DNA of 64,000 nt from Pararge aegeria. Lineage: Eukaryota > Arthropoda > Insecta > Lepidoptera > Nymphalidae. Of this stretch, positions 35,301-45,586 are shown one piece after another. The stretch spans positions 18,618,001-18,682,000 of the forward strand of contig NC_053185.1 in NCBI RefSeq assembly GCF_905163445.1. Reading direction: 5' to 3'. Position 1 is the first letter of the stretch; every line of letters begins with the position of its first letter. A program made the position numbers and the translations under genes. Below the pieces are notes generated by a model that had not been told where the DNA came from, ran no database searches, and saw only the letters and a program-made list of their open reading frames with translations.

Positions 35301-38300
35301 AAAAAAAAATCGTAAGATAATTAACAAAAATTTGAAGCAAACAACATTTGAAGTAACAAGTAGAGTTATTTATTTAATTTCTTGTATGAAATAAAAAAAA
35401 AAAAACAGTATATATGTAGACTATACTAAGTATTTTGGTTTTTTGTTGTTTTGATTACTTAATTACAATGAAATATTTCCCGTGTTCTTTTTTAAAAATA
35501 TAAAATTTAATTTGTGATAAACTCGAATGCATCAAAAGCAAAATTGCAAAAAAAACTACTGACATCGAGACTGGCCATGTTATGACCTCAACCAACTATA
35601 AAAAAATAGATATACACTAATTTTATTTAAACTCCGAATATTGATTGGACTACGTGATTTGGTGATAACAAACGAACACGCAGCTAAGTTGGTATTTTAA
35701 GAACGGTAGATATTTCTAGCCCTTGAAGCTTTGAATGTAGTTATCATTATCATTACACTAACATGTACAAGTTTGTATATACGCATGCAAAATGCCTGTA
35801 TTTAAATAAATAACTAACTATTTGACTTTGTCTTAGCATATAAAAAAACTTAACTTCGTTTTGCGTGCTAATAAAATAAGATTGAGTTATTTTTCCGAAT
35901 GGAGCAATAAATATATTATAGTGCTCAGATTTAACACACCATGAAGGTAGTCACCAAGGAGAGTTGCCCGTTTCCAAAGAGGATACTAATTCAACGTTAG
36001 AGTTGTCTGCATTATTGGCGCTAGCAACAATACAATTTTAGAACTGGTTTAATATTGAAACTGACCTTAAATTTTTATATATCACTGGTGCTTTTGTCTC
36101 CCCGAAAAACTGTTCGGCCGCATACAAGAAAATCTGGTCTGCATAGCCCCCCGACCCTGAGCCCACGTGGCTTCTTATACCCGTTTTTTCTGCGTCGCCC
36201 CATGGCCAGTCCAAATCGCAGCCTTCGATTTCCGACAAACATTTACTGCTATTGGCCAACATTTGTTCCAATTCAACTGCAAATAAACGATTGTTTTCAA
36301 AATACAAAAAAAGGTGAGTTGATATTCGTTTGCGTATATTTATATTTATTGTTTATAACATTATTTCAGTTCTCATGCTCTAGTGTTCTGGTTTACTCTA
36401 CTGCGTTAGTGTATTAAGACTGCTTTTTATGCTCGTGTGCATAAAAAGCAGTCTTAATTCTAATGGACGGAAAAACAAATTCTGATGGTAATAGAAAAAT
36501 AATAAGGCAGCGACGTTATTCCAATGAGAATACAAACAGTACCCACGTAATATTTATAATATATTCTGTGGGACCATTAAAGACATTTTTATTTGTAATA
36601 CAATATAGCAAAGGGTTAGTTTTTCAATTTTATAGGTATTTACTATGTATGTATTATTGGGATAATAAATTAGGTGTTTGTTCACGTATTTCTTGGAAAC
36701 TTTAAATCAGTTTATGATCATTTCTTTTTTTATTTAGTAACATGTACTACAACTTAGGAGTTAGTAATCTGTTGATAAGTTACTAAGCAAAGATTTTAAA
36801 AGTTAAAAATTGTATCGATATTTTTTTGTCAATAAGAACGTTGCTGTAGTAATCAATGTTTAGATTACAGATAGATTGTATAAAGAAAATGGACATAAGA
36901 CCGTACGCCCCAGTGACCGTGGATAAGACCCACGTACACGTAACTTACTAGCAGTTATAACGCAGTCGACATCATGGCAGCTCAATATGTCGCTGTAGAA
37001 GTCCTCTCTCGACGCCTCGAGCTTCTTATCGTAGCACGGCATGAAGGTCACGTGGTACACCCCGCCTGGGCTCAACTCCCGCTTGGAGGACAGGTGCTGC
37101 TTTACCATAGAGCCCATTATCTGCTGCGGGGACTTCGTACTCGAAATGTATGGGAGGATGAAGTTTCCGTGCGTTTTCTCAGCGTAACAAACCCAACCTA
37201 AAACAAATTAAGAATTCATTTCAATACGGGACTGCATCGTTGACTGTGTCAAAGTCAAAAATATCTTTATTCAAGTAGGCCCATAGGCGGCACTTTTGAT
37301 GTACATTACACGAGAATTGCACGTTCCACCATAATCGTAAACTTAAAACTAAAGCTACGAGGGTTCCAAACGCGTCCTGGTCTAAGAAGAATTTTTGTTA
37401 TCACCATCTCACATTGTTATTTAAAATTATTAGAAGAGCAACCTGGTTAGAGCAAGCCAATTCACACCCAAGCTTTTTTATCCATTACATAGTCCTTTAT
37501 GCTTTAATAAGCTTTAAGACTTTTCTATAAGCTTACGTTTAATACAAACTTTGAATTTTTTAAGAGACATCTCCAAGATGTCAATGTTTAGTTTATTGTA
37601 GAATTGTATGCAATTTTCTTTAAACGAATTATGAATTTTATGTAACCTAGTAAGTTTATTCTTACTTCTAATGTTTAAATTATTGCAGCCAAATTTTTTC
37701 TTACATTTAGAAATGTTTGTATGAACATACCAACATAAAATTTTCAAAAATGTACTGACTATAAACTGTCATTATTTTAAAATCTTTAAATTTATCGCAT
37801 AATGACTCCCAAACACCATAATAGGGCGTTGCGTTATTATATTACAAAATTCTTATGTCCGTTTTCATCGCCTGAGGTTCGTCTTCAGAAACTTAACTCA
37901 ACTCTTAGGTGATAACTACAGGTGAACGGTTGATGTATGCCTAGGAATCTCCTTAGAAGGTACTTATTTAGGCATTGCCTTGCCGTTAGTGAAAACTAGC
38001 ATTATAGTCATCATATCAACCCATTACCGGTCCACTACTGGGCAAAGATCCTCCTCAATGTGACACCCTTAGTGCCGGCTCTTAGGCGTGTGGCTTAACA
38101 CGCCTTTGAGAACATTATATAGAACTCTCAAGCATGCAGGTTTCCACACGATCTTTCACCTTCACCGTTGAAGCAAGTCAAAGTCAAAGTCAAAGTCAAA
38201 AATATCTTTATTCAAGTAGGCCCACAGGTGGCACTTTTGATGCGTACATAAGAACCACACGGTAGTGAGATGATGGCGATAATCACATTCGTAAACTTAA

Positions 38301-41300
38301 AACTAAAGCTACGAGGGTTCCAAACGCGTCCTGGTCTAAGAAGAAGCCCACAACAAACTTAGCCGGGTGTATTTTTTTTTTTGTTATCACCATCTCACAA
38401 TGTCATTTTAAATTGTTAGAAGAGCAACCTGGTTAGAGCAATAATTTACACCTAAGCTTTTTTATCGTTTACGTAGTCCTTTATACTATAATAGGACTTT
38501 TCTATAAGCTTACGTTTAATACAAACTTTGAACTTTTTAAGAGACATCACCAAGATGACAATTGGTAGTTTATTGTAGAATTGTATGCAATTTCCTTTAA
38601 ACGAATTATGAATTTTATGTAACCTAGTATATTGCACTGTAAGTTTATTCTTACTTCTAATGTTTAAATTATTGCAGTAACATGATAAGAAGTGATATTT
38701 TAATTAGTTAAAACGCAAATAACTTAGAAAAAATAGTAGTTGTTGCTGGGATTATGTAAGTCAAGAAGCGTGGACATATACTTACTGCCAATCAAAATTA
38801 TCATTTTAAATAGCGGAAACTACACAGACGTCTGACGTGAGCATTACTTCCGTCAGAAAAAAAATCTGACTTACGCCCTAGTCTCGCCTAAAGAAGTTTT
38901 ACTTCAAACGATGCCACAGACAAAAACACACACACCTACAGAAACACCCCGTCAACACACAACATAGATGTCTTTATTACCAGGACATGAGCTGGCCAGC
39001 ATCGGCAGGTGTTTTTCGCTGGGGTCGTTCTGCTGGTCGCGGTAACGCTGCAAGAATTCCTGCTGCGCCTCCAAAACTGACATGTCTTCCGCTACCGTCA
39101 TGTCGAGTACTAGATCCGCGCCCAGACTTTTGAAGTAACCTGAAACAAAATACAATTATAATTGTATTTTAACAATAATCACTATACTTCATCATCCTCC
39201 TCATACTTAAATTACCAAATGAAATCCTTAAGGTGTCTCTCAATAAGTTCAAAGTTTATATAAAAATCCTATTATGCTCATACCTCATAGCTTGTCTGTG
39301 TGATGGTGATAACGAAATCAAAATACCTGGCTAAGTTTGTTATGGGCTTTTCTTAGTCCAGGGCGCGTTTGGAAGCCATCTAGTTTTAGTTTTAAGTTAA
39401 CGCAGTTATCACCATCAAATAACATTAGTGTAACATGTATATATATGAACGCTTTATAAGTGCCTGTGATATGGTGTACATGAATAAAACATTTTTGAAT
39501 TTGAACTTGTCATGGACTAGCTATAAACCGCAACCTGGGTGGTTATACACATATGTACGGTGTAATTTATAATTTCTTTAATCGTTTTACACGTCATTAT
39601 ATGACGCAAAACACACGTGAGTCGTGAGGTGTAATTGTTGGGGTTGATGAGTTGCATCCTTCTTCTTTTATTCCTGTGCCTGACCGTGCTCATTAGGCTA
39701 CAACCATCCGTTATACGAAGAGCCGTTGATACGGATCCCTGCAATGTCACTCAAGGCTAGGCGACCTTAAGGATGCTTTGCAGGCCGCCCAAGTCAACGA
39801 GTGCTTCAAGAGTAATTCTGAGGAGCTAGGAGTGTACTGCATTTTGTTCTGCTACTCTGTTCGATAGACGTCCTTCAGTTTTCATGACGATGGTTTAACC
39901 CTGGCCAAGGAAACTTACCAACTAACTTTCGCGTAGCATCCTCAGGTTCTATCTTGTACCGTGCTGCGAGGGACAGGGTTGGTTGAGGCGACAGGGATAT
40001 CACAACCAAGCTTACTTCACGCGTTACGCCTTTTGTGTCAGTGTACTTCCTCTCCGAAAATACTCTACGAAAGAAATATATTGCACCAACTTATACCTAT
40101 GTAGTAATATAGGATTAAATATATATCTTTATGCAATTCTTTTTCCATAATTAACAATATACAATAACATAACAACAAACTATAATAACAGAAGGGCAGA
40201 TAGCCTAGTGGGTCATGCTTTGGCTTTCCTTTTGTGGCTTTCCTTTGAATGACTTTTCAGAATTTGAGCAATTTGAATATCACTTGCTTTACACTGTGTA
40301 GGAAAACATCGTAAGGAATACTTAGAGTTCTCCATAATGTTCTCAACAGGGTGTGAAGTCTACCAATCTGCACTTGGCCAGCGTGGTAGACAGGCCTTAA
40401 CCCTTCTCATTCTGAGATGAGGTGTGTGCCCATTGGTGGGCCGGTAATGGTTTGATTATGATAACATAACAAGGGTAGGCCCATTACCGTCTACATGATC
40501 AGATGAAACTGATTTGAACACCTCTCTGGCGCATTTGTAAGCACTGTGGTCATATATAGGGGATTATGATTTCTTAATTTTCTTTGTTCTGGTCTAGTTG
40601 GTAGGCTTCTGCCGTATTTAGTTACAACCCTGACCGACAAAGCATTGCTGCATATTGATTTAGCATTCTGGTGCAATGGCAACTGACGTGAAGATGGATT
40701 TAATGTTACTGGCAAACCCCTACAGGTTAGCTTGCTACCGTCTTAGACTGCATCATTGCTTAACTACCAGGTGAGATTGCAATCAAAGGTAAAGCATGCC
40801 TAACATTTATTTAGAGTATTTAGTAACATACTCTTAGTTTAGTCAGCAAGTATACTTCTATTTGATGACTTTATTGCTTCCATTAGCATAAACATTTTTT
40901 TTTTGATTTACCTTAACAACTCCTCCTGACTCTGTCTTGTAACAAGCACACTCTCTGCAGAGGTAATACAGCCACTGCAAGCCAGGCAATCAGCCAAGGT
41001 TATCTCAACCTTCTGCAACTTCTGTTCTTTGCCACTCGACAGGTCAAAGTAGCCATCATCACCAATTTTGATCTTTGCACCTGTCTTACTTTGTTTCTTC
41101 TCTATTTTCACTGGCTTTATACATTCCTGCAATATTGTAAAAGTAATAAAAGGATTTTTTCATAAATATTTAGCTAGTAGAATATTAATATATGCACATA
41201 TATTTATTTATTCACAATCTGAGAGAAGGTTTTAGATCCATCATTCTGCTTAAATTCAAGTTATAGGTTTTAACATGCATTCCAAATGCACAGGGGTGGA

Positions 41301-42048
41301 CCAAGTCCAATACATAACTCTGGGTACATACCATCAATTCTTTAGCTCAACCCAAGAATTTATGCCAGGAAATTGTGATCTGTAGATTTGATTAAATATT
41401 TCTTGCCACTAAATCAATGTGACAGTTTATTTATGATGTTTCTGATGTTTATTGTTAAAGAACCAGGAACATTTAAATGAAAACACAGGCTAACATAATA
41501 CAAGGGAAGCTTACTTTGGGGCTAGATGGAAATGTGTATACTCACTGTCACTTTGTGGCTTTGTCTAGAGTAAATAGGCATGATTTAGGTAAGCATGATC
41601 CTCATAATGACCTTGGGCAGAATTTTTAATTACCATAAGGTGTGTACTAGCAAAGTATTGTCTTTATTTAAAACTATTAGTTCATGACCCACATCCCTTG
41701 TGTTAGTAAAGTTATTATCTGCGCAGCGAGAAATGTGCTAATGCTATAAACGCAGTCTTTGGTGGTAAACTTAATCTAAGACAAGTACATGTAAATTCTA
41801 TATCTAACAAGATTTCTTTGTCTTTTGATTTCGAGCATTCTAAGAAGACTCGTATCAGTCTTTCATCTATCAATGCCAAGTTTTAATATAACGATCATGG
41901 TCAATAAGTTTAAATCAAGTGTCTCCTTGAATTGAACGTATTTATGCAATATTGAGCTTATAAATAGGTTATACTCGAGTACCTGCGATGGAGTTATAAA
42001 ATCGTCAAGGTCCGTCAATTGCAGCGCACCACTGAATCGAGAAGCCAT
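32380..42048 (-). CDS. CIAO3: Cytosolic Fe-S cluster assembly factor CIAO3 (NARFL/Nar1)
   Basis: Eight exons on the minus strand, all GT-AG and in phase: 41983-42048, 40912-41126, 39919-40064, 38981-39139, 36949-37197, 36066-36276, 33182-33339, 32380-32621. They give 481 residues, close to human CIAO3. Start MASRFSGALQLTDLDDFITP is the family opening. N-terminal cluster cysteines: Cys24 and CLACSGC (69, 72, 75). C-terminal cluster: Cys194 (SSCPG), Cys250 (MPCYDKKLEASR), Cys399 and Cys403 (ACPSGCLNGG). Other family blocks: YAEKTHGNFILPYIS, GFRNIQNLVQKLKRG, YHYVEVMACPSG; the protein ends IKW. The family resembles iron-only hydrogenases but works as the adaptor between the early CIA scaffold and the CIA targeting complex. 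Not hydrogenase and not nuclear NARF, given the conserved N-terminal Cys set and LDDFI opening. Introns carry SINE, LINE and MITE copies. Divergent from DNAL4. Confidence 0.97.
33023..33145 (-). mobile_element. SINE-A copy 7, partial
   Basis: Tail half in CIAO3 intron 7: 'cgaccaactacagagcacgg', 'ccgtagtccaccacgctg', 'attggtggacta'. It ends 37 bp from the exon 7 donor. Confidence 0.7.
33395..33535. repeat. Dispersed repeat Y, copy 3
   Basis: 'tattgctgcattccagtctg', 'gttgcctgtgtaattgcagg' and 'ccaccctgtgtccatcc'. In CIAO3 intron 6, just upstream of exon 7. Confidence 0.55.
33545..33837 (+). repeat. Dispersed repeat ending 'gaagtcgcgggcaacagcta'
   Basis: Non-coding element in CIAO3 intron 6 with an AT dinucleotide run near 33730 and the end motif shared with 23440-24066 and 47310-47513. 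Confidence 0.55.
33948..34260 (-). mobile_element. LINE 3' end (CR1/Jockey-like)
   Basis: 'acaagtaggtcataggtggc', 'taaagctacgagggtgccaa', 'acgcgtcccggtctaagaag' and 'cacacccaagcttttttatc', as in 38179-38687; 5' truncated. Confidence 0.75.
34300..36040. other. CIAO3 intron 6, AT-rich, nothing recognised
   Basis: No ORF or repeat I can name between the LINE piece and CIAO3 exon 6. Confidence 0.5.
36413..36458. repeat. Perfect hairpin, 20-bp arms
   Basis: 36413-36432 and 36439-36458 are exact reverse complements around TCGTGT; in CIAO3 intron 5. Confidence 0.9.
37247..37740 (-). mobile_element. LINE 3' end (CR1/Jockey-like)
   Basis: Minus frame has NSFKENCIQFYNKLNID and FKVCIKRKLIEKS. The 3' UTR complement carries 'aagctacgagggttcc' and ends at AATAAAGATA plus TTTGAC. 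In CIAO3 intron 4. Confidence 0.8.
37856..37998. mobile_element. MITE-W copy 2
   Basis: Ends 'tccgttttcatcg' and 'cgttagtgaaaact' are inverted; interior 'tgatgtatgcctaggaatct' and 'ttaggcattgcctt' match the family. Confidence 0.65.
38000..38760 (-). mobile_element. SINE-A copy 8, split by a LINE
   Basis: SINE-A parts 38000-38178 and 38688-38760 join at '...gttgaagcaagt / aagaagtgatatttt...', where the usual sequence is continuous. The insert 38179-38687 is flanked by AAGCAAGT and AAGAAGT, a plausible aged target duplication. Confidence 0.85.
38179..38687 (-). mobile_element. LINE 3' end with (TTTGAC)n tail
   Basis: Minus strand: NSFKGNCIQFYNKLPIV, then FKVCIKRKLIEKSYYSIKDY and VNDKKA; then a UTR; then AATAAAGATATTT and three to four TTTGAC units at the 3' end. 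Most complete of this family together with 60868-61318. Confidence 0.9.
39205..39508 (+). mobile_element. LINE 3' end, internally deleted
   Basis: Starts 'aattaccaaatgaaatcctt', jumps after 'aagtttatataaaa' into the UTR ('gggcgcgtttggaagcc') and ends ATGAATAAAACATTTTTGAATTTGAA-like. In CIAO3 intron 3. Confidence 0.75.
40194..40455 (+). mobile_element. SINE-A copy 9
   Basis: Head 'gcagatagcctagtggg' keeps the A box but the B-box region is altered. Body 'ggaaaacatcgtaaggaata', 'aagtctaccaatctgcactt', end 'gggccggtaatggtttgat'. In CIAO3 intron 2. Confidence 0.8.
40590..40800. repeat. Dispersed repeat Z, copy 3
   Basis: 'gttacaaccctgaccgacaa', 'tctggtgcaatggcaact', 'ctacaggttagcttgctacc' and 'cttagactgcatcat'; CIAO3 intron 2. 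Confidence 0.6.
41510..41553 (+). repeat. SINE-B tail fragment
   Basis: 'gcttactttggggctagatg' followed by 'tgtgtatactca'; only the tail remains, in CIAO3 intron 1. Confidence 0.5.
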
Positions 42049-42307
42049 GGTTTTTACAAGTTACACTAAAAAATAGCATCAAAACGTTGTAAATATTGTG
42101 TAATTTAGCTTTATTTACACAATAACATACCACACAAGTATTTATTGATTATTCCACCTGACAGTAATTTGACAGTGACGTTTTACATTTTTTAGCCAAT
42201 GACATGGCTAACAGACGAGTATATCTGTGTAAAAAGTCTGCAGAAAAGAAAACAGACCACTCCTCAGATCTACCTTAGGCGAAATCAAAATCAATATTTT
42301 GTTACCA

Positions 42308-42337
42308 TTTTTTTACAAACTTTAGTTTGTAAAAAAA
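42308..42337. repeat. Hairpin, 14-bp arms
   Basis: 42308-42321 pairs exactly with 42324-42337 around TT; half an extra copy of the right arm follows. Confidence 0.85.
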
Positions 42338-42462
42338 CTTTAGTTTGAAAAATTTAAAAATAATCCACAGATTAGGTATGTTACAACCCATAACAAATCG
42401 TCTTTACAGCTTACAGATTGAAGGCCTCTTGTTTTTTTTAACACGCTTTTATTAGCTTCACC

Positions 42463-42538
42463 TGTATGTATGTTTGTATGTATGTTTGTATGTATGTTTG
42501 TATGTATGTTTGTATGTATGTTTGTATGTATGTTTGTA
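42463..42538. repeat. 12-bp tandem repeat (TGTATGTATGTT)n
   Basis: About six units of a TGTA-rich 12-mer; open in one minus frame as a QTYI repeat, without sign of being a gene. Confidence 0.9.
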
Positions 42539-42839
42539 ACCGACCCCTTTGAGCTCGATTTTGTTTTATTAATAAACTTTCCGTTTTATTAATAAAATTC
42601 TTACTGATATACAGAAATAAAAAAAAATTAAAATAGCTATTTATAACATTGGCTAAGGTATGTACATTGTACACTAAGGTCAGTGGGCATGTGGATACCT
42701 ACGATACCTACTTAAAAACTCGATGATATTTTCAAACAGTCTATAATTGAAAGATTTTACAAGTCGTTTGCTCTATAATCTTCACCCACCATTCACCCAC
42801 GCTTGACCTCTAACCTGAAGATCAAAAAAATTAACTAAT

Positions 42840-43037
42840 ATGGACTGGCAGCTTGTGGGATTGAATGGAAGAGAAAATCAATCGCTGCCACCCGCCCGCC
42901 TCCGTTACCAAGGCGACCGCGTAAACAGTGGGGAAACGTCGCGACGGCATTACGCACGTCTCGGTTACATTTTGACGGCTTTGTTTTGGATAATTCTATA
43001 CGTAACTTCTGTTTATTTTGATTTTGAGTGGATGTGA
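42840..43037 (+). CDS. Upstream ORF with a predicted membrane segment
   Basis: A 65-codon ORF whose stop is 3 nt before the DNAL4 start codon, in a different frame. The C-terminal third, LGYILTALFWIILYVTSVYF, is hydrophobic enough to span a membrane; the N-terminal part is basic. The ATG has an A at -3. No homologue is recognised. It covers the GC-rich promoter-like stretch and the X-box-like site, so it may be untranscribed chance sequence. Confidence 0.2.
   Translation: MDWQLVGLNGRENQSLPPARLRYQGDRVNSGETSRRHYARLGYILTALFWIILYVTSVYFDFEWM
42904..42917 (+). promoter_or_regulatory. X-box-like (RFX) site upstream of DNAL4
   Basis: GTTACCAAGGCGAC fits the RFX pattern GYTRCC-NN-RGYAAC with one mismatch (GAC for AAC), 124 bp before the DNAL4 ATG. 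X-boxes mark ciliary gene promoters in animals. Found by eye. Confidence 0.45.
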
Positions 43038-43040
43038 AGA

Positions 43041-45586
43041 ATGGCTGAAGAAGGAGCAGCTACTGTGGGGGCGTCTGAAAAGGTGATACACACGTATCCG
43101 CTTATTAGGGTGAGAAATAATTAAATTATTTGAGACAGTATAAGTAGGTAGTGAATATTTTATTTCTAAGATGAAGATTATGTTCACAGATTAATGATAA
43201 GATTATCTTAATCTACGTAAAACACTTTGGGTTTCATAGAATAGTCAGTGGAACAGTCGCTTAGATTCGATTTATACCTCATCTATATTTCAAACTTTGG
43301 TGAAGTAAAACGAAAGACTACTGGACTAACTTAAAATGACTCTAGTATTAAGTACGTTCAACTTAATGGCACAGGCCGTAACCGACTAAAAAGCCTTAAA
43401 AACGGAATGTCGGATAGATAGACAGAATTGGTGCTATTAAGAAATCTGTTTTGCCATTTTGAGGTTCGGCTTCGAACTCCTAGGATGGTCACAATCAAGT
43501 CAACCGATTGACGTTCCACTCAACAACTTAGAACCCCAACGTCCATTGGTTCTCCGAGCTGTGTGCCCCGATCATTGCCACTTCAGCTTTGCGACTCGTT
43601 GAGCTATCTCAGTAACTCTAGTTCTTCTACGGATCTCCTCATTTATGATTTGATCACGTAGAGATACTCCTAACATAGCTCTTTTCATCGCTCGCTGAGT
43701 GAATGGTCACAATGGGTCGTCATAATTACCGTTAATATGGTAACATAATAACGTGTAATAGTTTTCGAACTAGGCAACTAGGTTAAAAAGTTCGGACAAG
43801 TGAAGATACGAAGCCGGATTAGCTTCGCAGTCAGCATCACTCTTGCGCATCGACTGTACCCCGCAAACCGTGACGTATCTAGTTACTGCACATTCTAAAC
43901 TTCTGAACAATGACAGATAGTTATGCGACAAGTGTCACTCACAAATCCAATCGTAATACAATATTGGGAGTTTACAATCTCAACAAAAAAAGATCTAATT
44001 ATCAGGAGTGACAAATGATGGCGTGCTAACTAAAGACGCTGGACCTATTCCTACGCACTTGCGCGGCTAGCATTGGCACGAGACAAAAGTTATATTCACG
44101 GCACGGCAATACGTATATTATTTACACTTGTGTCGTGTGTTGGTGTAACAGTGTCATATGCATTATCAACCAATTAATCAATTCTGTGGATATACTCCTC
44201 TTCACTACAAGGCACAAATCTCCTCACAACTCAAACTCCAACTGGTTATAACAGATATACCGAATCAAATTCTATGATCAACATGTTCAATGATCAACTG
44301 GTTCTAACAGATATACCGAAGCATCTATCTATCGTTATAAATGGTACATCTCCGACCATGAACTGAAAATTCATTTTTTTTACGCTATGAAGTAGTTATT
44401 TGAATGGAGATATTATGTACCTATATTGTAAGTAGATACTAAAGAAGTTAAACGGAGAGGTATGTTTGTTGTTATCAGTTTGGATCGAACCTTTTGAGTG
44501 GGAGGGGTGGTTTAAAAAACAAACCACACGCAATACGTTGATGTCATTCCGTACCGTGCACGAGCTTGTTTGTTTTCGCAGTTGGATCCATCAGCCATCA
44601 CCTAACTTCAGCCGATCGCTAGCGGATCAATGAATACTCGTATTTATGTAACTTTAAAAATAGACTGACATATCTTCGTGCCTTATAATTTCTTGAGACC
44701 ATTTGCTTGAAAACCATAACCATTTTGATAGTAGCTTTAAAAGATCTTGCCCGGACTCCATTGTATATATATTTTCGTCATCCTCACACTTCCAAAGTCA
44801 GAAAACATAGGTCCGTAAATGACTTTAATAAGTCATTTTACATGCGCAACGAGAAAATTATATGGACCTATTTTCTCACATTAAATAACACTAGAAAATG
44901 GGTAGACATCTCGTGGCGCGAAAACCATAGCGATGCAGATCTTTCACCCTGAATTTATTGACAGAAAAACCCAAGTTGGGTTTTTGTCTGAACTAAAGTG
45001 CCATTTTTTAACGAAATCTCGTAGCGCATGCACACTGGTGTTCAACAGTTGAAGTCGAAGTTCTGGTTTACATATATTGTTTTTATTCCCTTACTTCACT
45101 GCATCTTAAACGGCACCATCACTGTAGATTATGTAAAACCCTCACCTACCTACTAATTAGTGTCTGCGCGACAAAACAAGCACAGCCGTAATCTCCCACC
45201 AAACCAGACCAGAGAAAATTCAGAAATTTTAAATTCCCAAATTGCTTCTGCCAGGGATCGAATCCGTACATATAAGGCCACGTCGTCAAAAAATCTGATT
45301 TTTTTATATCCCTTATAACAACTGTTTCTTATTTCAGCATTCTGACATGTCTGAAGAGATGAGGATAGAGGCCATGGAGTTGTCCGTGACAGCGTGCGAG
45401 AAGTACTCCCAGAACAACGAGCTAGCGGCGCGCATGGTAAAGGAATCAATGGACAAAAAGTTTGGCCCCGCATTTCACGTCGTGGTCGGCGAGAGCTACG
45501 GTTTCGAAATCACGTACGAATGTACCACTATTTGTTACATGTATTTTGGTGGTAACCAAGCGATTTGCATATGGAAGTGTTCGTGA
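43041..45586 (+). CDS. DNAL4: Dynein light chain 4, axonemal
   Basis: Two coding exons, 43041-43109 and 45338-45586, joined in phase 0, give 105 residues, the length of human DNAL4. Exon 1: MAEEGAATVGASEKVIHTYP then LIR. Exon 2 continues HSDMSEEMRIEAMELSVTAC, then MVKESMDKKFGPAFHVVVGE and YMYFGGNQAICIWKCS. The dynein light chain LC8-type fold is clear from KKFGPAFHVVVG and the YFGG..AI..WKCS end. The N-terminal extension and ACEKYSQNNELAARM point to DNAL4 rather than cytoplasmic DYNLL (about 89 residues, ends FKSG). Family role: outer-arm axonemal dynein of cilia and flagella; in an insect that means sperm and ciliated sensory neurons. The 2.2-kb intron has a LINE remnant. Head-to-head with CIAO3; an X-box-like site lies upstream. 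Confidence 0.95.
43480..43712 (-). mobile_element. LINE endonuclease-RT remnant in DNAL4 intron
   Basis: Minus strand reads AMKRAMLGVSLRDQIIN, EEIRRRTRVTEIAQRVAKLK, with an internal deletion before the end. Same family as 27868 and 30998. Confidence 0.8.

Larger units (their letters stand above)
42049..43040. promoter_or_regulatory. Divergent intergenic region CIAO3 / DNAL4
   Basis: 992 bp between opposite start codons. The left half is AT-rich with a 14-bp-arm hairpin (42308-42337) and a 12-bp tandem repeat. The DNAL4-proximal part (about 42885-42960) is GC/CpG-rich and looks promoter-like. Confidence 0.6.

Noticed and set aside
36170..36190. 'ttatacccgttttttctg' as a MITE-W end inside CIAO3 exon 6
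   Set aside because: It codes conserved CIAO3 sequence (AEKTGIRSH) and has no partner end; chance similarity.
45153..45473. 106-codon minus ORF
   Set aside because: Antisense to DNAL4 exon 2.
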